Program-made: the position numbers and the translations under genes
Assembly (NCBI RefSeq): GCF_900591205.1
Contig: NZ_UUPU01000029.1
Span: 1 to 64,000, forward strand
DNA from: Pseudomonas viridiflava
Lineage (GTDB): Bacteria; Pseudomonadota; Gammaproteobacteria; Pseudomonadales; Pseudomonadaceae
Direction of reading: 5' to 3'
Length of the DNA stretch: 64,000 bases
The notes under the pieces: model-generated
What the model saw: the letters and a program-made list of their open reading frames with translations, nothing else
Told to the model about the DNA's origin: nothing
Database searches by the model: none
Shown here: piece after piece, positions 1-8,374 of the stretch
Layout: the number at the start of each line of letters is the position of its first letter
Numbering within the stretch: the stretch's first letter is position 1

Positions 1-113
1 CGTTGGGGCGCGAAGCGGCCCTAAAAAGGCACCTGCGGTGTTTCTGGTAAACCGTAGTGACGGGTTTTGGGGCTGCTGCGCAGCCCAACGCGAGCAAGCT
101 CGCTCGCCACAAC
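1..113. repeat. REP pair of the GTGGCGAGC type, cut by the window edge
   Basis: Two arms face each other. The right arm ends in an inverted GCTCGCCACAAC at 102-113 preceded by GCTGCGCAGCCCAACGCGAG. The left arm (GGGGCGCGAAGCGGCCC) starts before the window. The same architecture is complete at 31685-31836. This is an intergenic repeat just downstream of rlmJ (minus strand) and may act as a transcript-end hairpin. Family assignment is from sequence similarity between the two copies in this window. Confidence 0.75.
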
Positions 114-144
114 AGCGCGGTTATCTTGAGGGTCGGGGTGGTGA

Positions 145-981
145 TTACTCAGCGATGAGCCAATCCATCTGCCAGCCGCCCTGGGTCTGGCCAAGCTTCT
201 TGGACAGCCACGGCAGCAGCTCACGCAACTCCTCTTCCAGACCCCACGGCGGGTTGGCAATCGCCAGGCCCGAGCCGGTCAAGGTGTTGGGCGTGTCCAG
301 CGGATGCACCAGCAATTCTACGCGCAGCAGCTTCGGTGCGCCGGTGCCGGCCAGGTCCTGGTAGAAGCGGCGCAACATACGTTGGTCCTTCACCGGATAC
401 CAGATCGCCGCGACGGTCTGGCGCATGCGGCTGACGGCCTCCTTGAGGGACGCTGCGCAGCGCTGCATCTCATCGAGCTTCTCGAACGGCGGGTCGATCA
501 GCATCAAGGCGCGCTTTTCCGGCACCGGCAGCAAAGCACGCGGCACATGCCAGCCTTCGCCCAAATGCACTTTGACCCGGCGATCACCCTTCATATTGTC
601 CTTGAGCAGCACGCCGTCTTCCGGGTGTTTTTCATTGAGCAACACGCGGTCCTGGGGCCGTGTAAGGCGCCGCGCCAGCTCCGGCGAGCCTGGGTAATAA
701 CGCAACTGGCCATCCGGGTTCATCTCGTGCAGCACACGCATGTAGTCGGCGGTCAGCGGCGGCAGGTCGCTTGCGCCCCACAGGCGGGCGATGCCTTCCA
801 GGTATTCACCGGTGCGGTTGGCCTGATCGCCTTGCAGGTCATACAGACCGATTCCGGCGTGGGTGTCGAGGTAGGCGAACGGCTGCTCCTTGCGCGACAT
901 CAGGGCGATGAGGCGGGTCAAGGTCAGGTGTTTGAAGACATCGGCGTGGTTGCCGGCGTGAAAGGCGTGACGATAATTCAT
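145..981 (-). CDS. rlmJ: 23S rRNA (adenine2030-N6)-methyltransferase RlmJ
   Basis: 278 residues, the usual size for RlmJ, which uses SAM to methylate N6 of A2030 in 23S rRNA in the cytoplasm. The N-terminus MNYRHAFHAGNHADVFKH is the family signature. The catalytic motif LIDPPFE (an NPPY-like DPPF) lies near residue 165, and DTHAGIGLYDL near residue 40 is the SAM-binding loop. The ATG is preceded by AGGAG at five bases, which fixes the start. It is monocistronic, with a REP pair on each side (1-113 and 1102-1188). No oddities seen. Confidence 0.95.
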   Translation of the reverse strand: MNYRHAFHAGNHADVFKHLTLTRLIALMSRKEQPFAYLDTHAGIGLYDLQGDQANRTGEYLEGIARLWGASDLPPLTADYMRVLHEMNPDGQLRYYPGSPELARRLTRPQDRVLLNEKHPEDGVLLKDNMKGDRRVKVHLGEGWHVPRALLPVPEKRALMLIDPPFEKLDEMQRCAASLKEAVSRMRQTVAAIWYPVKDQRMLRRFYQDLAGTGAPKLLRVELLVHPLDTPNTLTGSGLAIANPPWGLEEELRELLPWLSKKLGQTQGGWQMDWLIAE

Positions 982-1101
982 GGTTGCTCCTGCGCAGGGG
1001 GCGAAGTTTACCTTTTACCGACGCAAAGGTGCAGGGCCGCATGCCGGGCGGTGCTTATGTCGAAAAGGCAGGCAAACCGCTGAAAACAGTCTAATCCACG
1101 C

Positions 1102-1188
1102 TGTAGGAGTGGGCTTGCCCGCGATGCCGACGACGCGGTATTACCCGTACTGCGCGGTGATGCTATCGCAGGCAAGCCAGCTCCCACA
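1102..1188. repeat. REP pair (REPIN-like), GGCTTGCC type
   Basis: Two inverted arms, TGTAGGAGTGGGCTTGCCCG and the facing GGCAAGCCAGCTCCCACA, are separated by about 40 unique bases. It sits in the 254-base gap between rlmJ and the sulfhydrylase gene, which otherwise shows only the AAGGAGGT ribosome-binding site at 1217. The left arm is diverged (TAGGAGTG instead of GGGAGCT). Confidence 0.85.
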
Positions 1189-1235
1189 TTTTTCATCGGG
1201 GGCGCCCATGAAATCCAAGGAGGTCGATAACAATC

Positions 1236-2513
1236 ATGAAAGACGCCACCATTGCACTGCACCACGGCTTCAAATCGGACCCCACTACCAAGGCCGTAGC
1301 GGTGCCGATCTACCAGAACGTCGCCTTCGAATTCGACAATGCCCAACACGGCGCCGACCTGTTCAACCTGGATGTGCCGGGCAATATCTACACGCGAATC
1401 ATGAACCCCACCAACGATGTGCTGGAACAGCGCATCGCGGCCCTGGAAGGCGGTATCGCCGCCCTGGCCGTATCAGCCGGCAGCGCGGCGATTCATTACG
1501 CGATCCAGACCCTGACCCGCGCCGGCGACAATATCGTCACCACGCCGCAACTCTACGGCGGCACCTACACCCTGTTCGCCCACTTGTTGCCAAGCTTCGG
1601 CGTCGACGTGCGTTTCGCCCGTAACGACTCCGCCGAAGCCATCGCCGAACTGATCGACGACAATACCAAGCTGGTCTACTGCGAAAGCATCGGCAACCCG
1701 GCCGGCAATATCATCGACATCGAGGCCCTGGCCGACGTCGCCCACGCCCGCGGCGTCCCCTTGATGGTGGACAACACTGTTGCCACGCCGATCCTGTGCA
1801 AGCCGATCCAATTCGGCGCCGATATCGTGGTGCACTCGGTGACCAAATACGTCGGTGGCCATGGCAACTCCCTGGGCGGGGTAATCGTCGACAGCGGGAC
1901 CTTTCCCTGGTCGAAGTACCCGCAGAAATTTCCCGGCCTCAACCAGCCCGAACCGGCCTATCACGGCGTTATCTACACCGAAAAATTCGGCCCTGCCGCC
2001 TTTATCGCCCGTGCCCGCACCGTGCCGCTGCGCAATACCGGCGCAGCGCTGGCACCGATGAACGCCTTCCTGTTGCTGCAAGGTCTGGAAACCCTGGCCC
2101 TGCGCATGGAGCGCCACACCGAAAACGCGCTGAAGATCGCGCAGTTCCTGCAAGGCCATACCGAAGTTGAATGGGTCAGCTACGCCGGATTGCCCGATCA
2201 TCCGCACCATGAACTGGCGCAGAAATACATGCAGGGCAAACCATCGGCGATCCTGTCCTTCGGCTTGAAGGGCGGCTATGAAGCCGGCGTGCGCTTCTAC
2301 GATGCCCTGCAAATCTTCAAGCGCCTGGTGAATATCGGCGATGCCAAGTCCCTGGCCTGCCACCCAGCGTCCACCACCCATCGTCAAATGAATGAGCAGG
2401 AACAAGCAAAGGCCGGCGTGAAGCCAGAGATGATCCGCCTGTCGGTGGGCATCGAGGCGATTGAAGACTTGATCGAAGATTTGCAGCAGGCACTGGGCTC
2501 AACTCAACTCTGA
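1236..2513 (+). CDS. O-acetylhomoserine sulfhydrylase (MetY-type, PLP-dependent)
   Basis: 425 residues of the Cys/Met-metabolism PLP family. The residue pattern SVTKYVGGHGNSLGG (Lys around residue 208) is the PLP-binding lysine, and IYTRIMNPTNDVLEQR and SAGSAAIHYA are typical of the O-acetylhomoserine/O-acetylserine sulfhydrylase branch. The likely reaction is O-acetylhomoserine plus sulfide giving homocysteine, for methionine synthesis or sulfide assimilation. AAGGAGGT 11 bases upstream supports the ATG at 1236. Its 3' end overlaps the convergent DUF4123 gene by 15 bases, so no terminator separates them. A cystathionine or methionine gamma-lyase activity cannot be excluded from sequence alone. 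Confidence 0.88.
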   Translation: MKDATIALHHGFKSDPTTKAVAVPIYQNVAFEFDNAQHGADLFNLDVPGNIYTRIMNPTNDVLEQRIAALEGGIAALAVSAGSAAIHYAIQTLTRAGDNIVTTPQLYGGTYTLFAHLLPSFGVDVRFARNDSAEAIAELIDDNTKLVYCESIGNPAGNIIDIEALADVAHARGVPLMVDNTVATPILCKPIQFGADIVVHSVTKYVGGHGNSLGGVIVDSGTFPWSKYPQKFPGLNQPEPAYHGVIYTEKFGPAAFIARARTVPLRNTGAALAPMNAFLLLQGLETLALRMERHTENALKIAQFLQGHTEVEWVSYAGLPDHPHHELAQKYMQGKPSAILSFGLKGGYEAGVRFYDALQIFKRLVNIGDAKSLACHPASTTHRQMNEQEQAKAGVKPEMIRLSVGIEAIEDLIEDLQQALGSTQL

Positions 2514-3230
2514 GGCCAGGTAGCCGGCCAGCGCCTCATGGCGAATGTCCGCACTGCGCGCAAAGTAGGCGACCTTGTGCTGCAAGGTCGTCGGCGTGAA
2601 GGCGGCGTGGAGGTCCGGGCGCTGCTCTTCGAGCCATTGCAGCAGGTTGCCGATCAGGGTTTGAGGCGATTGCTCCGCCAGTTGCTCCATTAACGCTGCA
2701 GGCACTCGCCACCAGGGGCTGGCTTTGGCCTCGGCCACCGGCGCCGGCACAACCGTCAGTGGCTGGCCATTGATCAGATAGCGCTGGAACACCGGCAAGA
2801 CCTTACCGGCCTCATCGCCTAAGCCCTGCAAGATTGGTAAAAACTGAGCCCCATCCCAGAAACGCAAGAACACGTCCTCCCCATCCGGCAGGTAGACCTT
2901 GGTCAAGCCTTGCAGGTGCGCAATCACGGTTTCCAACGGGCTGGAGGACACTGCCAGCCAGCCCCAATCGGTTGAGGTAGTGGTGCCGATCCAGTCGAGA
3001 AAAGGACTGTCGGGTTCGATCACCGCGATGTAAGGCATTACCTCGGTCCATTCGGCGTAGGCTGTGCCTGCCCAGATGGGTTGTGGCGGTTTGCCGACTG
3101 CCAGTTTTCGCCAGGCATCGACTGGCTTTGTATCGCTGGCACCACTGAAGATAACGAGGAGGCGTTCGTTTGGCTGGAGAGGGCTTAACCAGATAAAAGG
3201 AGATACGTATGGGGTCGTATTTTTTTTCAT
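2499..3230 (-). CDS. DUF4123 protein, T6SS effector-loading adaptor
   Basis: 243 residues from the ATG at 3230, which overlaps the stop of the upstream membrane-protein gene as ATGA. A longer frame to 3275 exists, but its first 15 residues lie inside that gene. The central stretch LRFWDGAQFLPILQGL resembles the DUF4123 core (R-[FY]-[WY]-D, then a short helix). Known DUF4123 proteins (TEC/TAP adaptors) bind a cognate effector and load it on VgrG. Position in a vgrG island agrees with this. It is the last gene of the island, whereas adaptors are more often placed between vgrG and the effector. Confidence 0.8.
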   Translation of the reverse strand: MKKNTTPYVSPFIWLSPLQPNERLLVIFSGASDTKPVDAWRKLAVGKPPQPIWAGTAYAEWTEVMPYIAVIEPDSPFLDWIGTTTSTDWGWLAVSSSPLETVIAHLQGLTKVYLPDGEDVFLRFWDGAQFLPILQGLGDEAGKVLPVFQRYLINGQPLTVVPAPVAEAKASPWWRVPAALMEQLAEQSPQTLIGNLLQWLEEQRPDLHAAFTPTTLQHKVAYFARSADIRHEALAGYLASELS

Positions 3231-3613
3231 TTCAACCACCCCACGTACTCTCCGACACCCCATAAGATCGCGCAAACAGCGACCAAAAAGAACAAGACAT
3301 AAACCAACGCTCTTAGTTGAAACTTCAGTTTCGACGGAACACCCTCGAATTCTTCACGGGTAAATCCACCATCTCTTATATGCACTTCTGGAAAAGCGAG
3401 CATTCCCGCGATCGACAGTATAAAAAAAGACCTGCTAAAAAAATCCCTTCCAAGCAATTGCTTACGAAACAGGACGACTTTTGAATTACCCAAACATGCC
3501 AATATTTCGTCTACCTTAGAATACGAAAAATAGAGCTGTACCAAGAAAGTAAAAAAAATAGAAACGAACACGATTATCCAGCACCACATATAAAGTGCGT
3601 AATACTCGCTCAT
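3227..3613 (-). CDS. Small AT-rich membrane protein, candidate T6SS immunity protein
   Basis: 128 residues with three hydrophobic stretches: roughly 8-30 (WCWIIVFVSIFFTFLVQL), 58-75 (FFSRSFFILSIAGMLAF) and 102-124 (LVYVLFFLVAVCAILWGV). No family recognised. The base composition is visibly richer in A+T than the flanking genes, as is common for transferred immunity genes. It starts two bases after the effector stop and overlaps the DUF4123 start (ATGA), so the three are one transcription unit. An inner-membrane immunity protein would fit a pore-forming effector, but that role is inferred from position and membrane topology only. Confidence 0.6.
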   Translation of the reverse strand: MSEYYALYMWCWIIVFVSIFFTFLVQLYFSYSKVDEILACLGNSKVVLFRKQLLGRDFFSRSFFILSIAGMLAFPEVHIRDGGFTREEFEGVPSKLKFQLRALVYVLFFLVAVCAILWGVGEYVGWLK

Positions 3614-3615
3614 GA

Positions 3616-4113
3616 TTATTTTCGCCCCTCATAAATAAACTCACCGACACGCTCTCCAGCTTTCGCTCCACTTAACCCACCAATGGACGCGCCTGCCCCT
3701 ATGACCACCAAGACACATAATATTCCTCCGACACCAACGGTTCCGACGCCGACGGCAACGCAGACGGTACTAGCGCCGGCTGCCCCCGCAGCGCCACCCA
3801 ACCAGCCACCGCTAACGCTACCTGCGAAGCTTGCCCCCTCAGTGAACTTTACTTTCTTACACTCCGTCGCCGTATCAACGCGACACGTTTCCTTCACTTT
3901 CAACGCTGAAGCTGACGCCCCGAGTGCTATACCAACGAACCCGCCAACCTTCATGTATTGGCTCGCACGTGCCACACCCTGGATATGTGTTGCGTACCCG
4001 GGAATGCCTCCCGCCACGCCTGCCTTGCTCCAATGATGCACCAGGTTACGACTGGAAATTCCCAGCGCGCTTTTGAGCTTAGGGTGATCTTCAATACCTA
4101 CACCTTTTCGGAC
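3616..4113 (-). pseudogene. C-terminal part of a broken glycine-zipper T6SS effector
   Basis: This continues the same frame as the upstream fragment after a TAA at 4114-4116. It reads VRKGVGIEDHPKLKSALGIS at once after the stop and then runs to 3616 without interruption. An open reading frame beginning at a GTG (4041) exists inside it. The second half is rich in Gly/Ala/Ser (FAGSVSGGWLGGAAGAAGAS and VVIGAGASIGGLSGAKAG), a glycine-zipper pattern able to insert in membranes. Pseudomonas vgrG islands carry related proteins in which the two parts form one chain (family memory, not tested). I infer a nonsense mutation rather than a separate gene. Readthrough or internal initiation at GTG 4041 could still produce the C-terminal domain. 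Confidence 0.65.
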
Positions 4114-4587
4114 TTAAGGCCCCAGACTGTTATCCAACTGAGTTAACAACTGCTTGCGCTTTGCGAAGAACTCGGGACCTTGCAAACGCCCGTGCGCCTG
4201 AAAGGTTCTAACGTGCAATTTCTCGAGATCAACAAGTGCAGACTGCGTCCGCATCAGATGACCTTCCATCATCGTTGACCCAATCCCCACCGCCATCGAA
4301 CCCTCCGCCAAAAACCCACGAACCACCTCATGGTGCTCCACCATAAACGCCGCGTCCTCATCACTCATCGGCGCCAGCGCACTGTTTACCTCCTGTGCAG
4401 CCTCCATCAGCAACGCTTCCTCGCGTGTGCACTGACTGTTAAGTGGGTCGCTGAGGACGAGCATCTGCCCGGGCCTGGCGTACTGCGTGAGTTGTGGATT
4501 CAGGCTGCGAAAACGCTCCAGCACAATCGCACTGGGAGACTCGAACAGCGACTTCTCCAACTCACCACGCGGCATGGCGCGTTGCAC
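4114..4587 (-). CDS. N-terminal fragment of VgrG-linked effector (LysM-like region)
   Basis: 157 residues from a GTG at 4587 to the TAA at 4114. It holds a LysM-like opening (LEKSLFESPSAIVLERFRSL, then QYARPGQMLVLSDP) followed by a mostly helical region with REEALLMEAAQEVNSAL. There is no convincing Shine-Dalgarno before the GTG. The frame is identical to vgrG, and six codons (PGFHIV on reading back) join it to the vgrG stop. So it may be the former extension of VgrG, cut off by the TAA at 4603, or a coupled gene. With the TAA at 4114 it lacks the Gly-rich C-terminal half and is probably non-functional as an effector. Confidence 0.6.
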   Translation of the reverse strand: MQRAMPRGELEKSLFESPSAIVLERFRSLNPQLTQYARPGQMLVLSDPLNSQCTREEALLMEAAQEVNSALAPMSDEDAAFMVEHHEVVRGFLAEGSMAVGIGSTMMEGHLMRTQSALVDLEKLHVRTFQAHGRLQGPEFFAKRKQLLTQLDNSLGP

Positions 4588-4602
4588 AATATGGAAACCC
4601 GG

Positions 4603-6684
4603 TTAGACAGGCGAGCCTTTCGCCGTAGGGGCTGCGCGACTTTTATGACTGCCGCCGCCGTGCGGCGCTAGATCGCACTGCCCATTTTTGCAGCGCTCAC
4701 ACTCCTCACAAAACGGTGCGCTGCGTTTCAAGCTCGCCACCTGCACACGGCTCAGCGGTGCGGGGATTACCGCCAGCAGTTTCTCCTTCAGGCCCGGCAT
4801 CAGCGGCGACGCCGCCGGCGCGGGCCCACCGCCGAGCTGAATCGGCACGCTGCTGAAAATACCGCCCGCAGAAATTGTGATCGACTGCCCGCCAGCCTGA
4901 ATTGTCACGCTGGCCCCCGCATCAATGACGATGCTTTGCCCCGCGCCGATCTGTATGGTCTGCCCGGCCCGCATCTGCTGCGAACCGCCGACCACCAGAT
5001 GATCATCCTGCTTTAGCTCAGTCAGACGGTTGCCGTGGGTGATGCGCAGCTCTTCGCCCTGCAGCTCATGGTGCGACTCTCCGCCGACCCTCACCCGCCG
5101 CTGGTTGTCGACTTGCACCTGCTGGTCATGCAGCACGTGCTGGGTCCAGTTACGCTGGGCACGCAGATAGATTTCCTCGGCGCCCTTGCGGTCCTCGATA
5201 CGCAGCTCGTTGTAGCCGCCGCCACCGGGGCTGCTCTGGCTGCGGAAAATGCTGCGGGTCTTGTCTGCCGGCAGATCCAGAGGCACCGAGGTCGCCGCGT
5301 TGGGCAGGCAGCCCATCACCAGCGGCATGTCCATGTCGCCATTGACGAAGCCCACCAGTACTTCCATGCCCACCCTGGGGATCAGCACCGCGCCATAACG
5401 GTCATGGGCCCAGCCAGTCGCGACCCGTAACCAGCAACTGGAATGGTCGTTATGCTCCCCCAGGCGATCCCAGGCCAGTTGCACCTTGACCCGGCCGTAT
5501 TCGTCGCAATGGATTTCACTGTTGGCAGGGCCCGTGACCACGGCATTCTGAAAGCCGGAAATGCTTGGGCGCGGCTGTTCCGGCAACGGCGCACGATAGA
5601 TCACGTCCCAGGGCGTGGCGGCAAATTCATTGTGATAGCCCTGACGAAAATCCCTACCCGCGACCTCGGTTACAGCCTCCTCCAGTACCTGGGGCTGCTT
5701 GCCCCAGTGGGTCACTTGCGTCACCAGCCATAACGCATTCCACTCGGCACGCGGGTGCCCACTCAGCGTGAGGAACCGGCCGCTGACCAGCGCCGGCTCA
5801 TCACCGTAACCCTGCGCCAACCTATAGTCACTGCGATGCCGCTCCAACCCACGCTGTGCGAGGTATTTACCATGGGCGCGGTCGCTGAACTGACTGGGAT
5901 AGAGCTGCTGCTCAAGCTTGGGGAGACGCTCACCACTAACCGCCGTTTCCAACCCGAGGCGCGGCTTGCGGAAATCGTAATCCCGTAGATTCACCGCCGT
6001 GGTACGGGTGGCCAACTGCACGCCGAACCGCTTGATCGCCGGGGTATCAGCGACCATCCCGGAACCGGGCATGTAAGGGGTTGGCTGATCAGCCTGGGCA
6101 AACACGGTCTGATCATCGCCGAACACCAGCAGGTGCCGTTCGGTTGAATGCTGAAAGTGATAGTGAATCCCCAACTCTGCACACAGGCGCTGAATAAAAG
6201 CCAGATCGGTTTCGCCGAACTGCACGCAATACTCGCGTTCAGGGTAAGTACCGCTAAGGCGAAACTCGAATTGGTCGCTTTGAATGCCCTGCCCGGCCAG
6301 CACCGCCGCCACAATCTGCGGCACCGTTTTGTGCTGGAAAATACGCTGATGGCTGCTGTGCTTCAGGTAGGCCAACTGCGGCACCACGCTGAGCTGATAG
6401 CGCGTAAGGCGCCGCCCGGAATCGCCCTGCGCCACCCGCTCGACCAGGCCATGCACGCCATGGCCCAGCGCGTCGAAACCGAGATACACCTGACGATGCA
6501 GCAGGCTCTCCAGGTCCAGATCGGCTTGCTCGCCGACCAGCTCAAGGTCAAAACGGTAGGGCTGACTGAGCGCCTCCACGCCGTGAAAGCTGTAGACCTT
6601 AAGGTCGCTGGCGACCCCATCCAGCGTCAGGGTAAAGGCGCTTTGATTGAGGGTAACGGCACTTTGATTGGCAGAAGCGAACAT
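4603..6684 (-). CDS. vgrG: Type VI secretion spike protein VgrG (TssI)
   Basis: 693 residues. Order of parts: gp27-like base (about 20-380, with YCVQFGETDLAFIQRLCAEL), gp5 OB-fold (about 380-480, SEIHCDEYGRVKVQLAWDR and PRVGMEVLVGFVNGDMDMP), then a beta-helix with repeated IQIGAGQSIVIDAGASVTIQ, and a Cys-rich tail CEECERCKNGQCDL. VgrG forms the trimeric tip of the T6SS and carries effectors. No core tss genes are in the window, so this is an orphan vgrG island. The N-terminus holds a short tandem repeat (NQSAVTL-NQSAFTL). Transcription continues into the effector fragments, membrane protein and DUF4123 gene. Confidence 0.95.
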   Translation of the reverse strand: MFASANQSAVTLNQSAFTLTLDGVASDLKVYSFHGVEALSQPYRFDLELVGEQADLDLESLLHRQVYLGFDALGHGVHGLVERVAQGDSGRRLTRYQLSVVPQLAYLKHSSHQRIFQHKTVPQIVAAVLAGQGIQSDQFEFRLSGTYPEREYCVQFGETDLAFIQRLCAELGIHYHFQHSTERHLLVFGDDQTVFAQADQPTPYMPGSGMVADTPAIKRFGVQLATRTTAVNLRDYDFRKPRLGLETAVSGERLPKLEQQLYPSQFSDRAHGKYLAQRGLERHRSDYRLAQGYGDEPALVSGRFLTLSGHPRAEWNALWLVTQVTHWGKQPQVLEEAVTEVAGRDFRQGYHNEFAATPWDVIYRAPLPEQPRPSISGFQNAVVTGPANSEIHCDEYGRVKVQLAWDRLGEHNDHSSCWLRVATGWAHDRYGAVLIPRVGMEVLVGFVNGDMDMPLVMGCLPNAATSVPLDLPADKTRSIFRSQSSPGGGGYNELRIEDRKGAEEIYLRAQRNWTQHVLHDQQVQVDNQRRVRVGGESHHELQGEELRITHGNRLTELKQDDHLVVGGSQQMRAGQTIQIGAGQSIVIDAGASVTIQAGGQSITISAGGIFSSVPIQLGGGPAPAASPLMPGLKEKLLAVIPAPLSRVQVASLKRSAPFCEECERCKNGQCDLAPHGGGSHKSRAAPTAKGSPV

Positions 6685-6819
6685 CCGGTGTTTCTCTGCG
6701 AAGGAATAGGCGACCGATTCTGCACCACGATTGCGCCCTGCTGAGCATGCCCCGGATAAATCAGTAAAACCCTACACGCCAGCGTCAGAATTTTCCTCGG
6801 ACCGACGCAAATCACACAC

Positions 6820-6856
6820 AAAAAAAGGCCCGCCATCCGTAGGACGCGGGCCTTTT
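6820..6856 (-). terminator. Rho-independent terminator of putP (bidirectional)
   Basis: Perfect 11-base inverted repeat AAAAGGCCCGC (6823-6833) and GCGGGCCTTTT (6846-6856) with a 12-base loop. Read on the minus strand it is followed by a run of seven T. It lies 34 bases beyond the putP stop. A and T flanks on both sides mean it could also act on plus-strand transcripts. Confidence 0.88.
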
Positions 6857-6889
6857 ATTCAACTCAACGGGCGCCGAACGCCCGGCGAA

Positions 6890-8374
6890 TTACTTGTTGA
6901 GGTTGTAGTCTTTTTCCGCAGCATCAAAACGCTCGACCATACCGGCAGTCGGTGCGCCCATCTTGCTCACGAAGTAGATCGCCAGGCTGGCGAAGATAAA
7001 GCCTGGGATGATTTCGTACAGCCCCAGCAGTTCGAAATGCTTCCACACGATCACGGTGATCGCGCCCACCAGGATACCGGCCAGTGCGCCGTTGCGAGTC
7101 ATGCCTTTCCAGATCACCGAGATCAGCACCACAGGACCAAACGCTGCACCGAAACCGGCCCAGGCGTAGCTCACAAGGCCCAATACGCGGTTGTTCGGGT
7201 TGGAGGCCAGGGCGATGGCGATCAGCGCGACCAGCAACACCATGGCGCGGCCGACCCACACCAGTTCAGTCTGGGAGGCGCTTTTGCGCAGGAAGGTTTT
7301 ATAGAAGTCTTCAGTCAGCGCGCTGGAACACACCAGCAACTGGCAGCTCAGGGTGCTCATCACGGCGGCGAGGATGGCCGACAGCAGCACACCGGCAACC
7401 CATGGGTTAAACAGGATCTTGGCCAGTTCGATAAACACACGTTCAGGGTTTTCGGTCACAGGACCTGCCAGGTCCGGATGGGCCGAGAAGTACGCGATAC
7501 CGAAGAAGCCCACCGCCACCGTGCCACCCAGGCACAGGATCATCCAGGTCATGGAGATGCGACGCGCCTTGGCGATCGACTTCACCGAATCCGCCGCCAT
7601 GAAACGCGCCAGGATGTGCGGCTGGCCGAAATAACCCAGGCCCCAGCCCATCAGCGAGATAACGCCGATGAAGGTGGTGTTTTTGAGCATATCGAAGTTG
7701 GTCGGGTCCTTGGCTTCAATGGCCAGGAAGGTCGTGTCCACACCGCCGGTCGCCAGCAGCACGATGATCGGCGTGAGGATCAACGCGAAGATCATCAGCG
7801 TGGCTTGCACGGTATCTGTCCAGCTCACCGCCAGGAAACCACCGATAAAGGTGTAGGCAATCGTCGCTGCTGCGCCGGCCCACAGTGCGGTCTCGTAGGA
7901 CATGCCGAAGGTGCTTTCGAACAGGCGGGCGCCGGCCACGATGCCGGAAGCGCAATAGATGGTGAAGAACACCAGGATCACTACCGCAGAGATGATCCGC
8001 AGCAGGCCGCTCTTATCTTCGAAGCGGCTGGAGAAGTAGTCCGGCAGGGTCAGGGCGTCGCCGTTGTGTTCGGTCTGCACTCGCAGGCGACCCGCCACAA
8101 ACAGCCAGTTCAGGTAGGCACCGACGATCAGGCCGATAGCGATCCAGCTTTCTGACAGACCGGACATGTAGATCGCGCCCGGCAAGCCCATCAACAACCA
8201 GCCGCTCATATCGGAGGCACCGGCAGACAAGGCCGTGACCACGCTACCGAGGCTGCGACCGCCGAGGATGTAATCGGAAAGGTTGTTGGTGGACCTGTAG
8301 GCCATTAAGCCGATCAGCACCATTGCTGCGATGTAGATCACAAACGTGATCAGGGTTGGATTACTAACGCTCAT
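6890..8374 (-). CDS. putP: Sodium/proline symporter PutP
   Basis: 494 residues of the solute:sodium symporter (SSS) family, about 13 membrane helices. Typical segments are SDYILGGRSLGSVVTALSAG, SDMSGWLLMGLPGAIY and GYFGQPHILARFMAA. It imports proline with Na+ across the inner membrane. Divergent from putA across a 460-base region carrying GTTGCA boxes, so the two are very likely co-regulated by PutA, induced by proline. The length equals the family norm and the terminator follows at 6820-6856. Ends in YNLNK. Confidence 0.97.
   Translation of the reverse strand: MSVSNPTLITFVIYIAAMVLIGLMAYRSTNNLSDYILGGRSLGSVVTALSAGASDMSGWLLMGLPGAIYMSGLSESWIAIGLIVGAYLNWLFVAGRLRVQTEHNGDALTLPDYFSSRFEDKSGLLRIISAVVILVFFTIYCASGIVAGARLFESTFGMSYETALWAGAAATIAYTFIGGFLAVSWTDTVQATLMIFALILTPIIVLLATGGVDTTFLAIEAKDPTNFDMLKNTTFIGVISLMGWGLGYFGQPHILARFMAADSVKSIAKARRISMTWMILCLGGTVAVGFFGIAYFSAHPDLAGPVTENPERVFIELAKILFNPWVAGVLLSAILAAVMSTLSCQLLVCSSALTEDFYKTFLRKSASQTELVWVGRAMVLLVALIAIALASNPNNRVLGLVSYAWAGFGAAFGPVVLISVIWKGMTRNGALAGILVGAITVIVWKHFELLGLYEIIPGFIFASLAIYFVSKMGAPTAGMVERFDAAEKDYNLNK

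Noticed and set aside
6731..8155. A 474-codon plus-strand frame opposite putP
   Set aside because: Shadow of putP, which has a complete symporter sequence and its own terminator.
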